DNA from: Firmicutes bacterium UBA6226
GTDB taxonomy: Bacteria; Bacillota_A; Clostridia; Peptostreptococcales; Acidaminobacteraceae
Assembly: GCA_002441045.1 (NCBI GenBank)
Contig: DJWQ01000047.1
Span: forward strand, 1 to 16,134
Length of the DNA stretch: 16,134 nucleotides
Direction: 5' to 3'
A model generated the notes under the pieces. The model saw only the letters and a program-made list of their open reading frames with translations. It had not been told where the DNA came from and searched no databases. The translations under genes and the position numbers were made by a program. Positions 7,204-14,666 of this stretch are shown here, piece after piece; position 1 is the first letter of the stretch; each line of letters opens with the position of its first letter.

Positions 7204-8120
7204 ATGATTAAACTCGTCGCGGATTCAACATGCGATTTAAGTGAAGAACTGGTGGCCAAGTACGATATAGGAATTGCACCACTGAGTATCACCATAGATG
7301 GAAAAACCTATAAAGATCGCATTGATATTACAGCCGATGAATTCTTTTCTAAAATAGCTGAATTTAAGTCTCACCCTACGACTGCAATGCCTTCACCAGT
7401 TGACTTTTTAAAGCATTTTGAACATGCCTATCAAAATGGTCAAAATGAAATCCTTTGTATTTGCATGTCAAGTAAGACAAGCGGTTCCTATCAATCTGCT
7501 GAAATTGCCAAATCTTATTTTAAAGATGAACATCCTGAAAATGATTATAAGATTCACGTACTAGACAGTACATCCATGAGTCATGGGAGCGGTTGGTTAA
7601 TTCTCAAAAGTTTGAGACTGATAGAAATGGATTAAATTTCGAAGAAATTGTCGATTATCTCGAACAACATAAGCGTAACGTAAAGCATTTTCTATCTGTG
7701 GATGATTTAGACAATTTAGTACGTAGTGGTCGATTGCGATATGGTAGCGCATTGATTGGTAAAATCATGAAGGTAAAACCAATCATGACCATGAAACAGG
7801 GTGAGGGTGCAATTGTAAGTAAAGAGCGAGGTAGAAAAGGCGTTCTTCAACATTACATCAATGCATTTAAATCTAGGGTTGATCTTGAACAAACCGATTT
7901 TGTCATTGTCGGCTATACTTCAGATAAACTCTACGCAGAGAATTTAGTTCATCTCATTCATTCAGAAACGGAGTTTAAAGGTGATATTCTTTTACTTCAA
8001 ATGGGTGTTGCTGTAGGGACGCATGTCGGACTTGGTGGATTGTCATTTTACTTTATGGAGAAACCACATATTAAGGATGGCTTGCTCGTCAATAATATTA
8101 ATAAGATTACGCACAAATAG
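7204..8120 (+). pseudogene. DegV-family fatty-acid-binding protein gene, interrupted by a one-base frameshift
   Basis: DegV-family proteins bind a fatty acid and, as FakB, present it to the FakA kinase for phospholipid synthesis. The ATG at 7204 follows GGAGG by 5 bases. The first part has the usual N-terminus (KLVADSTCDLS), PTTAMPSP and the SSKTSGSYQSA lipid-binding region, then runs to SLRLIEMD and stops at 7633-7635. The remainder continues in another frame from GLNFEEIVDYLE through DDLDNLVRSGRL to the usual C-terminal GLGGLSFYFM region and stops at 8120. Adding one G near 7629-7630 would join IEM directly to GLNFEE and give a full 306-residue protein. No other damage is seen, so the shift is recent or a sequence error. 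Confidence 0.85.
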
Positions 8121-8144
8121 TGTGTAAATATGAGTAATCAATAG

Positions 8145-8173
8145 ACCAAGTCCTTAAAGACTTGGTTTTTTTT
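8145..8173 (+). terminator. Intrinsic terminator after the degV-family gene
   Basis: ACCAAGTC (8145-8152), loop CTTAAA, GACTTGGT (8159-8166), followed by a run of Ts to 8173. It begins 25 bases after the stop codon. Confidence 0.92.
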
Positions 8174-8451
8174 ATTAGCCCCAATATCTCTTGTGGTAAA
8201 ATCTAAGGACCTGATGTCCAAAGTTTTTTACTGTGATTTTTTATGCACTATTTTGTAAGGTGAATATTGATTTGTTAATAGGTATTATGTTATGAGACCA
8301 ATAAGAACATCAAGAAAGCAAAAAAAATGATAAAGTATAACTTATTACAAAATAACATATATTGATATAAAGCTTTAAAATATTGGGATTTATAAGTCGT
8401 GTATATACATGTAAATATACAGTATAAATATTATAATAATATCATTTTGAC
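8174..8451. other. AT-rich intergenic stretch without a recognisable gene
   Basis: I see no gene with a start and ribosome binding site here. A weak GGAC/GTCC hairpin lies at 8206-8220 before six Ts. A GTATAT-N8-ATATAC dyad lies at 8401-8420, about 30 bases upstream of the -35 box of the TRAP operon, where a regulator could bind. The rest looks like AT-rich spacer. Confidence 0.5.
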
Positions 8452-8480
8452 TTTACAAAAAAAATAGCATATGTTAAAAT
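8452..8480 (+). promoter_or_regulatory. Promoter of the TRAP/glp operon
   Basis: TTTACA (8452-8457), a 17-base spacer and TAAAAT (8475-8480) form a good sigma-A-type promoter. An overlapping alternative is TTGACT (8447-8452), 17 bases, TATGTT (8470-8475). Either gives a leader of about 240 bases before dctP. Confidence 0.6.
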
Positions 8481-8515
8481 TACCTTGTTGGAAAGAATGA
8501 ATTTTTAAAATTTCG

Positions 8516-8605
8516 CAATAAGATTTGTGTTATTGATGACAGGAGAAGAGGAGCGTCAACAATAGACAACATGCTTTTGGGTGTTGTTTCATTGTTGTTT
8601 TTTTT
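8516..8605 (+). terminator. Leader attenuator of the TRAP operon, with a putative GlpP target
   Basis: A small hairpin CAATAA/TTATTG (8516-8521 with 8530-8535) is followed by the purine-rich AGGAGAAGAGGAG (8541-8553). A terminator follows: CAACAAT (8557-8563) pairs with ATTGTTG (8591-8597), an inner ACAACA pairs with TGTTGT (8566-8571 with 8582-8587), and eight Ts end it (8598-8605). It lies inside the leader, 120 bases before dctP, so it must be relieved for expression. The purine motif resembles the one before the second terminator at 13138. GlpP action is inference. Confidence 0.75.
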
Positions 8606-8648
8606 GCCTATTTTTCGAATTATTCAGAAAATTCCAACATCTCTGATG

Positions 8649-8698
8649 CTCTCAACAAAGTAAGACTAAAACGAAGATGGGCGTTTATAAGTTGAGAG
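8649..8698 (+). repeat. Inverted repeat just upstream of the dctP ribosome binding site
   Basis: CTCTCAAC (8649-8656) is exactly complementary to GTTGAGAG (8691-8698), and the interior can add AAACG/CGTTT pairing (8669-8673 with 8682-8686). No T-run follows, so it is not a terminator. It may stabilise the 5' end of the dctP message or form part of the leader switch. Confidence 0.55.
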
Positions 8699-8724
8699 AA
8701 AATATAATAAGGGGGAGAAACTCT

Positions 8725-9771
8725 ATGAAAAAGTTTCTGGCAATGCTATTGATTCTTGCATTGACATTTTCTTTAGTCGCTTGTGCAAGCGAAGCTAAAG
8801 AAAGTACTGATGCTGCAAGTGATCAAACAACGGGTGAGAAAGTTGAAACAAGAGTAATCAAAGTAACAACGAAATTCGTAGACGATGAGCAGACTGCGAT
8901 TTCACTTAAAAAAGTAGTTGAAGCAATCAACGAAAGAAGCAACGGTTCTTTAGAACTACAGTTATTTACTGGCGGTATCTTACCGATTGGTAAAGATGGT
9001 ATGGAACAAGTTGTTCAAGGTTCAGATTGGATCTTAGTTGATGGCGTTAACTTCTTAGGCGACTATGTACCAGATTATAACGCAGTTACAGGACCATTCC
9101 TTTATACTTCATTTGATGAGTATTTGGCTATGACAAAAACGCCACTTGTAGAAAACTTAAATGCACAAGCTGAAGAGCAAGGCATAAAAGTTCTCTCATT
9201 GGACTGGGTTTTTGGATTTAGAAGCATGATGACAAATAAACCGATTCATGAACCTGCTGATATGAATGGTTTAAATATCCGCGTTCCTACCAGCCAACTT
9301 TACACTTATACACTTGAAGCAATGGGCGCTAACCCAGTATCTATGCCTTATCCAGATACTTATGCTGCTATCCAACAAGGTGTTATCGACGGTGTTGAAG
9401 GTTCAATCATGACATACTATGGTACAAAGCAGTATGAAAACGTTAAAGAATATTCATTAACCAATCACCTTTTAGGCGTATCTGCAGTTTGTATTTCAAC
9501 TCAAGTATGGGATAGCTTAACTGACGAACAAAGAACTATTATCTCAGAAGAGTTTGAAAAAGGTATGGAAGACAATTTAGCTGAAACTGAGAAGTTAGAA
9601 GCTGAATATGCTGATCTACTTAAAGCTGAAGGCGTTAACTTTAATGAAGTTGACGCAGTTGCATTCCAAAAAGCAGCAGCACCTGTTTTTGAAAAATTCG
9701 ACAAATGGACACCAGGTATCTACGATGAAATCATCAAGGAACTTACTGTTATCCAAGAAAATTTAAAATAG
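8725..9771 (+). CDS. dctP: TRAP transporter solute-binding lipoprotein (DctP family)
   Basis: This is the extracytoplasmic binding protein of a tripartite ATP-independent periplasmic-type transporter, anchored as a lipoprotein outside the membrane. The ATG at 8725 follows GGGGGAG by 7 bases. The longer frame from 8677 would spoil the signal peptide. Residues 1-19 form a lipoprotein signal ending in LVA-C20. Residues from about 45 carry the DctP fold, with the family core NIR186VPTS and the following MGANPVSMPYPDTYAAIQQG plus VIDGVEG. Arg186 corresponds to the arginine that usually grips the substrate carboxylate, so an acid is the default guess, but the ligand is unknown. At 348 residues it has the usual length. 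It is the first gene of a long operon with glycerol-3-phosphate genes. Confidence 0.93.
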   Translation: MKKFLAMLLILALTFSLVACASEAKESTDAASDQTTGEKVETRVIKVTTKFVDDEQTAISLKKVVEAINERSNGSLELQLFTGGILPIGKDGMEQVVQGSDWILVDGVNFLGDYVPDYNAVTGPFLYTSFDEYLAMTKTPLVENLNAQAEEQGIKVLSLDWVFGFRSMMTNKPIHEPADMNGLNIRVPTSQLYTYTLEAMGANPVSMPYPDTYAAIQQGVIDGVEGSIMTYYGTKQYENVKEYSLTNHLLGVSAVCISTQVWDSLTDEQRTIISEEFEKGMEDNLAETEKLEAEYADLLKAEGVNFNEVDAVAFQKAAAPVFEKFDKWTPGIYDEIIKELTVIQENLK

Positions 9772-9785
9772 TTAAGTAATATGTG

Positions 9786-9820
9786 GAGAAGTTGGAAGGA
9801 TACGTCTTTCCAACTTTCTC
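9786..9820 (+). repeat. Stem-loop just after dctP
   Basis: GAGAAGTTGGAA (9786-9797) pairs with TTCCAACTTTCTC (9808-9820) with a one-base bulge and a 10-base loop. No T-run follows, so it more likely protects the 3' end of the dctP segment from exonucleases than ends transcription. Confidence 0.6.
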
Positions 9821-9831
9821 AATAAAATTAC

Positions 9832-9886
9832 AAGTGCATCTTATGTAGATACGAGTCAATGAACTCGTATGATATAAGATGCATTT
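9832..9886 (+). repeat. Long two-step inverted repeat between dctP and dctQ
   Basis: AAGTGCATCTTAT (9832-9844) pairs with ATAAGATGCATTT (9874-9886), one pair being G-U. After a small internal loop, ATACGAGT (9849-9856) pairs with ACTCGTAT (9863-9870) around the loop CAATGA. It holds 21 pairs and has no poly-T tail. It probably separates the stability or level of dctP from dctQM. It could also be a dispersed repeat element. Confidence 0.7.
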
Positions 9887-9912
9887 GGATAGTAATATTG
9901 TTGGGGGTATAT

Positions 9913-10413
9913 ATGAAAAATTTCCGTAAGTTATTTGGAAAAGATTATGCCTTATATATCGGAAGTGTCTTTTTGTTAATAACGACATTAATTGTTATGA
10001 TGAATGTATTTACGCGTTATTTCCTTAAGTTCACCTTTCATTGGGCTGAAGAGATTGCAGTAGGCTCGTTTGTATGGGTTATCTTTTTAGGTTTTGCTAG
10101 TTCTTTTAAAAGTAAAGGGTTAATAGGTGTTGAAGCCCTAGTAAAGTTATTGCCACCAAAAGGGCGATATATTTTAGAAATGATCACACTACTCATTACA
10201 GCTGGTCTTTCGTTTATTATGTTATTTTTTAGCTACAAGTACGTTTCGAATTCAACTAAAATAACAGCTGCACTAGAGATATCTTATAAGTATATTTATG
10301 CAGCAATTGTAATTGCATTCGGTCTTATTTCCATATATGCAATTTATTTCTTCATACAACATGTAATGGGATTATTTTCAAAAAATAAAGAAGATAAGGG
10401 GGATATAGAGTAA
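9913..10413 (+). CDS. dctQ: TRAP transporter small membrane subunit (DctQ family)
   Basis: This four-helix membrane subunit couples the binding protein to the large DctM permease. The ATG at 9913 follows TTGGGGG by 6 bases. The earlier in-frame ATG at 9859 lies within the loop of the inverted repeat and is rejected. The 166-residue protein has helices near residues 12-36, 48-66, 88-112 and 130-155. The DctQ signature is visible: NVFTRYFLKFTFHWAEEIA, then the W-V-I-F-L-G-F-A-S stretch. It overlaps the next gene by one base (TAATG), so translational coupling is likely. Confidence 0.9.
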   Translation: MKNFRKLFGKDYALYIGSVFLLITTLIVMMNVFTRYFLKFTFHWAEEIAVGSFVWVIFLGFASSFKSKGLIGVEALVKLLPPKGRYILEMITLLITAGLSFIMLFFSYKYVSNSTKITAALEISYKYIYAAIVIAFGLISIYAIYFFIQHVMGLFSKNKEDKGDIE

Positions 10414-11696
10414 TGGAAGCCTTGTATCCGATTATAGTACTCTTCGTACTATTTTTTCTAAATATCCCTATTGCATATGCATTAATGGGGGCATCACTTT
10501 TTTATTTCATCTTTATCAACAATACAATGCCTATGGAACTGGTTATCCAACAGTTTGTAACCTCTGTTGAATCTTTCCCATACTTGGCAGTTCCGTTCTT
10601 TATAATGGTCGGGTCCGTTATGAACTACTCAGGGATCAGTGAAGCCTTGATGAATTTCGCTGAAGTACTGGTAGGCCATTTAAGAGGCGGTCTTGCTCAA
10701 GTTAACGTTCTTCTAAGTGCACTAATGGGTGGTATCTCAGGTTCTGCTAATGCAGATGCTGCGATGCAATCGAAGATCCTAGTTCCTGAGATGGTTAAAA
10801 AGGGTTTTTCAAAACCGTTTTCGGCGGCTATTACAGCGGCATCATCAGCAATTAGTCCAGTTATTCCACCGGGAACAAACCTAATTTTATATGCAATTAT
10901 TGCCAACGTTTCTGTTGGAGATATGTTCTTAGCTGCGTATATGCCTGGTATACTCATGGCAGTGGCTTTAATGATCGCAGTGCACATTATCTCAAAACGT
11001 AGAAACTACGAACCAAGTAGAGATAAAATGGCGTCTCCAAGAGAAATAGGTGGTCAATTTATCAAATCGATTTGGGCTTTACTCATTCCGTTTGGTATCA
11101 TCATGGGGATGCGTATCGGTATGTTTACACCGACTGAAGCGGGTGCAATTGCAGTTCTGTTCTCTGTATTTGTTGGATTCTTTGTCTATAAAAAGTTAAA
11201 GTTGCACCATATTCCAATTATTCTTATGGATACAGTGAAAAGCACCGGTGCAGTTATGATTATCATTTCAAGTGCAAAGGTATTTGGATACTATTTAACA
11301 CTTGAGAGAATCCCTCAAATGGTAACAGAGTTCTTGATGAATATGACGAGCTCACCACTCATACTATTAATGGTCATCAATATTATGTTACTTTTTATCG
11401 GTATGTTTATCGAAGGTGGCGCAGCGTTAGTTATTCTAGCACCGTTATTAGTACCTGCTGTTAAAGTGTTTGGTGTAGATCCAATTCACTTTGGTATGAT
11501 TTTCATCGTTAATATCATGATTGGTGGATTAACACCTCCATTTGGTTCAATGATGTTTACCGTATGTTCAATAGTAAATGTAAAACTTGAGGACTTCCTA
11601 AAAGAGGTTTGGCCATTTATAATAGCATTATTGCTCGTGCTTGTTTTAATCACTTACTCAGAGGGTATTGCACTATTTACGCTTAATTTATTTTAG
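10413..11696 (+). CDS. dctM: TRAP transporter large permease (DctM family)
   Basis: This large membrane subunit carries out ion-driven substrate translocation. The 427 residues match the usual 425-435, with about 11-12 hydrophobic helices. Family landmarks are VPFFIMVGSVMNYSGIS, the GGISGSANADAAMQSKILVPEM loop (named by its ends because of length) and SSAISPVIPPGTNLILY, which is the re-entrant substrate region where many relatives have IPPS. The C-terminal repeat has FIEGGAALVILAPLLVP and GGLTPPFG. The start is set by the AAGGGGG ribosome binding site inside the end of dctQ and the one-base overlap. The Na+ or H+ coupling and the substrate cannot be read from the sequence. Confidence 0.94.
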   Translation: MEALYPIIVLFVLFFLNIPIAYALMGASLFYFIFINNTMPMELVIQQFVTSVESFPYLAVPFFIMVGSVMNYSGISEALMNFAEVLVGHLRGGLAQVNVLLSALMGGISGSANADAAMQSKILVPEMVKKGFSKPFSAAITAASSAISPVIPPGTNLILYAIIANVSVGDMFLAAYMPGILMAVALMIAVHIISKRRNYEPSRDKMASPREIGGQFIKSIWALLIPFGIIMGMRIGMFTPTEAGAIAVLFSVFVGFFVYKKLKLHHIPIILMDTVKSTGAVMIIISSAKVFGYYLTLERIPQMVTEFLMNMTSSPLILLMVINIMLLFIGMFIEGGAALVILAPLLVPAVKVFGVDPIHFGMIFIVNIMIGGLTPPFGSMMFTVCSIVNVKLEDFLKEVWPFIIALLLVLVLITYSEGIALFTLNLF

Positions 11697-11724
11697 AATT
11701 AGGTAAAAGAACAAAGGAGTGTCC

Positions 11725-12519
11725 ATGCAAAATATTAAAGATGTAAAAACGTTTCTTTTAGATATGGATGGAACGATTTATTTGGGCAATCATATGATTG
11801 ACGGTGCATTGGAGTTTCTTAAGCTTCTCGAAGCACAAGGAAAATCTTATGTATTTTTAACCAATAATTCTTCAAAAAATCGGGAAGCGTATCAAGCAAA
11901 ATTAAGTGGCTTAGGACTTGAAGTTGATCAAAACAGAATTTTCACTTCTGGGGAAGCAACCGCAATCTATTTAAAAAATCAGAAAAAAAATGCGAAGCTA
12001 TTTGTTCTAGGGACACATTATCTCGAAGAAGAGTTGATTTCACACGGGTTTGAGCTCATTCGTGATCGATCTGAAATACCAGATTTCGTGGTACTAGGAT
12101 TTGATACAACGCTCACTTATGAAAAGTTATGGATTGCCTGTGATCATGTAAGAGAAGGTGTGCCTTACCTAGCGACACATCCAGACTTCAATTGCCCCCT
12201 TGATGGTGGCAAATATATGCCAGATACAGGAGCGATGATTAAGTTTATCGAAGCTTCTACAGGTAAGTTACCTGAGGTCATAGGTAAACCAAGTCATCAT
12301 ATCGTTGAATCCATTTTAGATAAGTATCAGTTGGATAAAGACGAGGTTGCTATGGTAGGTGATCGATTGTATACCGACATTCAACTTGGTGTAAACGCTG
12401 GTATAACCTCAGTACTTGTATACAGTGGCGAAACGACAATCTCTGATTATGAATCATCAGAAGTGAAATCGGATTATCAATTTTCATCAGTAAAGGCAAT
12501 CAGTGAAGCGATAAGATAA
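11725..12519 (+). CDS. HAD-superfamily phosphatase, NagD/PGP (HAD-IIA) type
   Basis: This cytoplasmic Mg2+-dependent phosphatase belongs to the NagD/p-nitrophenylphosphatase/PGP group, whose members hydrolyse small sugar-type phosphates including 2-phosphoglycolate and, in some cases, glycerol-3-phosphate. All four HAD motifs are present: nucleophile D13-M-D15-G-T, T46-N-N-S, K188 in IGKPSHH and G212-D213-R-L-Y-T-D218. The insertion between motifs II and III is the C2 cap of HAD-IIA. The 264 residues match the family. The ATG at 11725 follows AAAGGAG by 5 bases. The gene lies 28 bases after dctM and 24 bases before glpP, so it belongs to the operon. The substrate is not proven; glycerol-phosphate compounds are suggested by position only. 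Confidence 0.9.
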   Translation: MQNIKDVKTFLLDMDGTIYLGNHMIDGALEFLKLLEAQGKSYVFLTNNSSKNREAYQAKLSGLGLEVDQNRIFTSGEATAIYLKNQKKNAKLFVLGTHYLEEELISHGFELIRDRSEIPDFVVLGFDTTLTYEKLWIACDHVREGVPYLATHPDFNCPLDGGKYMPDTGAMIKFIEASTGKLPEVIGKPSHHIVESILDKYQLDKDEVAMVGDRLYTDIQLGVNAGITSVLVYSGETTISDYESSEVKSDYQFSSVKAISEAIR

Positions 12520-12543
12520 ATAGAGAAAAGTAAAGGAATTGAG

Positions 12544-13113
12544 ATGAGAGAGTTAATTGTTGACAAACTCAAAAGCAATCCAGTTATTGCAGCAGTTCAG
12601 ACCGAAAAGGACGTCGATGCAGCGATCAATTCAAAGGCGAGTACGATTTTTCTGCTCTGTGCAGATATATTCAATGCGCGACTTCTTGTTGATAAAATAG
12701 AAAAGGCGGGTAAGAATGCCATTATTCATATGGATTTCTTGGAAGGAATTGGTCGTGATTCAAAAGCGATTGATTACATCATAAAAGAGATTCGTCCATT
12801 TGGTGTGATTAGCACCAAAAGTAGTCATATAAAAGTGGCAGCAAGTAAGGGCATATTTACCATTCAACGATTTTTCTTAATTGACAATAAGTCTTTTGAG
12901 ATGACTGTAAAAAGTGTTCATACGCTTAAACCAGATATGGTTGAAATTATGCCCGGCGTAATGCCGAGTGTAATTAAAAGAGTAAACAGTCAGTTAAGCG
13001 TTCCAGTCATTGCTGGGGGCTTGATTGATTCAGAACAAGACGTAAGAGATGCACTCGCATCCGGAGCGGTTGCAGTTTCAACTAGTAAAAAAAGTTTGTG
13101 GAATTTGAAGTAA
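12544..13113 (+). CDS. glpP: GlpP, glycerol-3-phosphate-responsive antiterminator
   Basis: GlpP is an RNA-binding regulator that, with glycerol-3-phosphate bound, prevents termination in leaders of glycerol genes and stabilises their messages. The 189-residue TIM-barrel-like protein shows family blocks throughout: NPVIAAVQ, FLLCADI, HMDFLEGIGRD, GVISTKSSHIKVA, TIQRFFLID, MVEIMPGVMP, VPVIAGGLI and AVSTSKKSLW. The ATG at 12544 follows AAAGGA. It lies directly before a terminator (13138-13191) and the glpA-like gene, much like the known Bacillus arrangement in which glpP precedes the leader of glpFK. Since it is itself downstream of the 8557 terminator, it may control its own operon. Confidence 0.95.
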   Translation: MRELIVDKLKSNPVIAAVQTEKDVDAAINSKASTIFLLCADIFNARLLVDKIEKAGKNAIIHMDFLEGIGRDSKAIDYIIKEIRPFGVISTKSSHIKVAASKGIFTIQRFFLIDNKSFEMTVKSVHTLKPDMVEIMPGVMPSVIKRVNSQLSVPVIAGGLIDSEQDVRDALASGAVAVSTSKKSLWNLK

Positions 13114-13121
13114 TTAAATAG

Positions 13122-13191
13122 GGATGGTTGAGAAGATGGAGAGCCAATTAGTAAGCCTTACAATGGTTTATTAAAAGTGCTCTCCTTTTTT
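13122..13191 (+). terminator. Intra-operon attenuator between glpP and glpA-like gene, with a putative GlpP target
   Basis: GGAGAGC (13138-13144) pairs with GCTCTCC (13179-13185), followed by six Ts (13186-13191). The purine-rich TGAGAAGATGGAGAG (13129-13143) overlaps the 5' arm, so a protein bound there would stop the terminator forming. The same core (GAGAAGA, then GGAG) precedes the terminator at 8557. The position right after glpP matches known GlpP-controlled leaders. Confidence 0.75.
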
Positions 13192-13220
13192 AATTGAAAA
13201 AATAGGATTGGAGTTTATGT

Positions 13221-14651
13221 ATGTATGATATAGCGATTATTGGTGCTGGAATAACTGGTACTGCTATTGCGCGTGAACTTTCGAAGTTTAAGTTGAATAT
13301 TGCACTTATCGAAAAAGAAAATGATATTTCTGACGGTACCACTAAGGCAAACAGTGCAATTGTTCATGCCGGTTACGATGCCACAGAAGATAGTTTAAAA
13401 GCTAGGTTCAATGTAAGAGGCAATGAACTTTATGAAGCATTAACAAGAGAGCTTCATGTTCCGTTTCAAAGAATTGGTTCATTGGTTTTAGCATTTTCCG
13501 AAGAAGAAATGACTACCGTTCATCAATTGTACGAAAGAGGTCTAAAAAATGGTGTACCTGAGTTAAGTATACTTACAAAAGAAGAAACTTTAGCACTGGA
13601 ACCAAATGTCACTGAAGAAGTCTTTGGAGCACTTCATGCAAAAACAGCTGGGATAGTGGGGCCATGGGAGCTTGCCATTGCACTAGCTGAAAATGCAATC
13701 GATAATGGCGTTAGACTATTCTTAAATCACAAAGTGACAGGAATTGAAAAAAAGGCTGAAGCTTATGTCGTTAAAACGAATCAAGCAGATATTACCACTA
13801 AGCTAGTCATCAATTGCGCAGGTCTTTTTGCGGATGAAATAAACGACATGATTGCACCAAATGCATTTAAAATCTTACCGAACTCTGGTGAGTATAACCT
13901 ATTTGATAAATCAATGGGCAAGCACGTTAATTCAGTCATCTTTAGATGTCCAACGAAGAAGGGGAAAGGTGTATTGGTAGCGCCTACCGCACACGGTAAT
14001 CTGATCGTAGGTCCAACATCGACCTATGTAGAGGACAAGAATGATTTGGCGACAACATTTGATGGCTTATCATTTATTAATGATTATGCAAAAGAAACGG
14101 TAAAAGACCTTGATTTTAGAAATGTAATCACTTCCTTCACGGGACTAAGAGCTAAAACTGAAAATGGCGATTTTATCGTTTCTCTATCGAAGGATGCGCC
14201 TAATTTTATCAATGTAGCTGGTATTGATTCGCCTGGTTTAACAGCAGCGCCAGCTATTGCGGAATATGTGGTTTCTTTAGTTGAAAATTCGTTTGGTGGT
14301 TTGAAAATCAATGTGGATTTTAACCCAAATCGTAAACCTCCGATTCATTTTATTAGTTTACCAGATGAAGAAAAAGACAGTTTGATAAAAGAGAATCCTG
14401 CATTTGGTAGAGTGATTTGTCGATGTGAAAACATAACAGAGGGTGAAATTATCGACGTCATAAGTAGAAGTGCAGGGGCGACTACCTTGGACGGCGTAAA
14501 AAGAAGAGCAAGACCTGGCTCAGGTAGATGTCAAGGTGGATTCTGTGCACCAAGAGTTATGGAGATCTTATCGCGAGAGTTAAAGATCGATATTGAGAAT
14601 GTGGTCAAAGACTCAAAGGACTCGTTTATACTAACGGGTCATACCAAATAA
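13221..14651 (+). CDS. glpA: GlpA-like FAD oxidoreductase fused to a BFD-type [2Fe-2S] domain (probable anaerobic glycerol-3-phosphate dehydrogenase)
   Basis: This probably oxidises glycerol-3-phosphate to dihydroxyacetone phosphate and passes electrons to its partner subunits. Residues 1 to about 360 form a DAO-type flavoprotein: FAD Rossmann motif IIGAGITGTAIARELSK, TTKANSAIVHAGYD, INCAGLFAD and SPGLTAAPAIAEY near the C-terminal FAD site. Residues about 395-450 form a BFD-like domain with C400-x-C402-x34-C437-x4-C442, suited to a [2Fe-2S] cluster. The 476 residues match the clostridial GlpA/LhgO-like proteins found beside glpP. The ATG follows TTGGAG. The next gene starts 15 bases after the stop. 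2-hydroxyglutarate oxidase (LhgO) is the main alternative by homology, but glpP next door favours glycerol-3-phosphate. Confidence 0.87.
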   Translation: MYDIAIIGAGITGTAIARELSKFKLNIALIEKENDISDGTTKANSAIVHAGYDATEDSLKARFNVRGNELYEALTRELHVPFQRIGSLVLAFSEEEMTTVHQLYERGLKNGVPELSILTKEETLALEPNVTEEVFGALHAKTAGIVGPWELAIALAENAIDNGVRLFLNHKVTGIEKKAEAYVVKTNQADITTKLVINCAGLFADEINDMIAPNAFKILPNSGEYNLFDKSMGKHVNSVIFRCPTKKGKGVLVAPTAHGNLIVGPTSTYVEDKNDLATTFDGLSFINDYAKETVKDLDFRNVITSFTGLRAKTENGDFIVSLSKDAPNFINVAGIDSPGLTAAPAIAEYVVSLVENSFGGLKINVDFNPNRKPPIHFISLPDEEKDSLIKENPAFGRVICRCENITEGEIIDVISRSAGATTLDGVKRRARPGSGRCQGGFCAPRVMEILSRELKIDIENVVKDSKDSFILTGHTK

Positions 14652-14666
14652 CACTTGGAGGATTAT

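Noticed and set aside
8677..8724. Upstream ATG for dctP
   Set aside because: It has no ribosome binding site and would place charged residues before a clean lipoprotein signal peptide that begins at 8725.
9859..9912. Upstream ATG for dctQ
   Set aside because: It lies in the loop of a long inverted repeat. The ATG at 9913 has a GGGGG site and gives the usual DctQ N-terminus.
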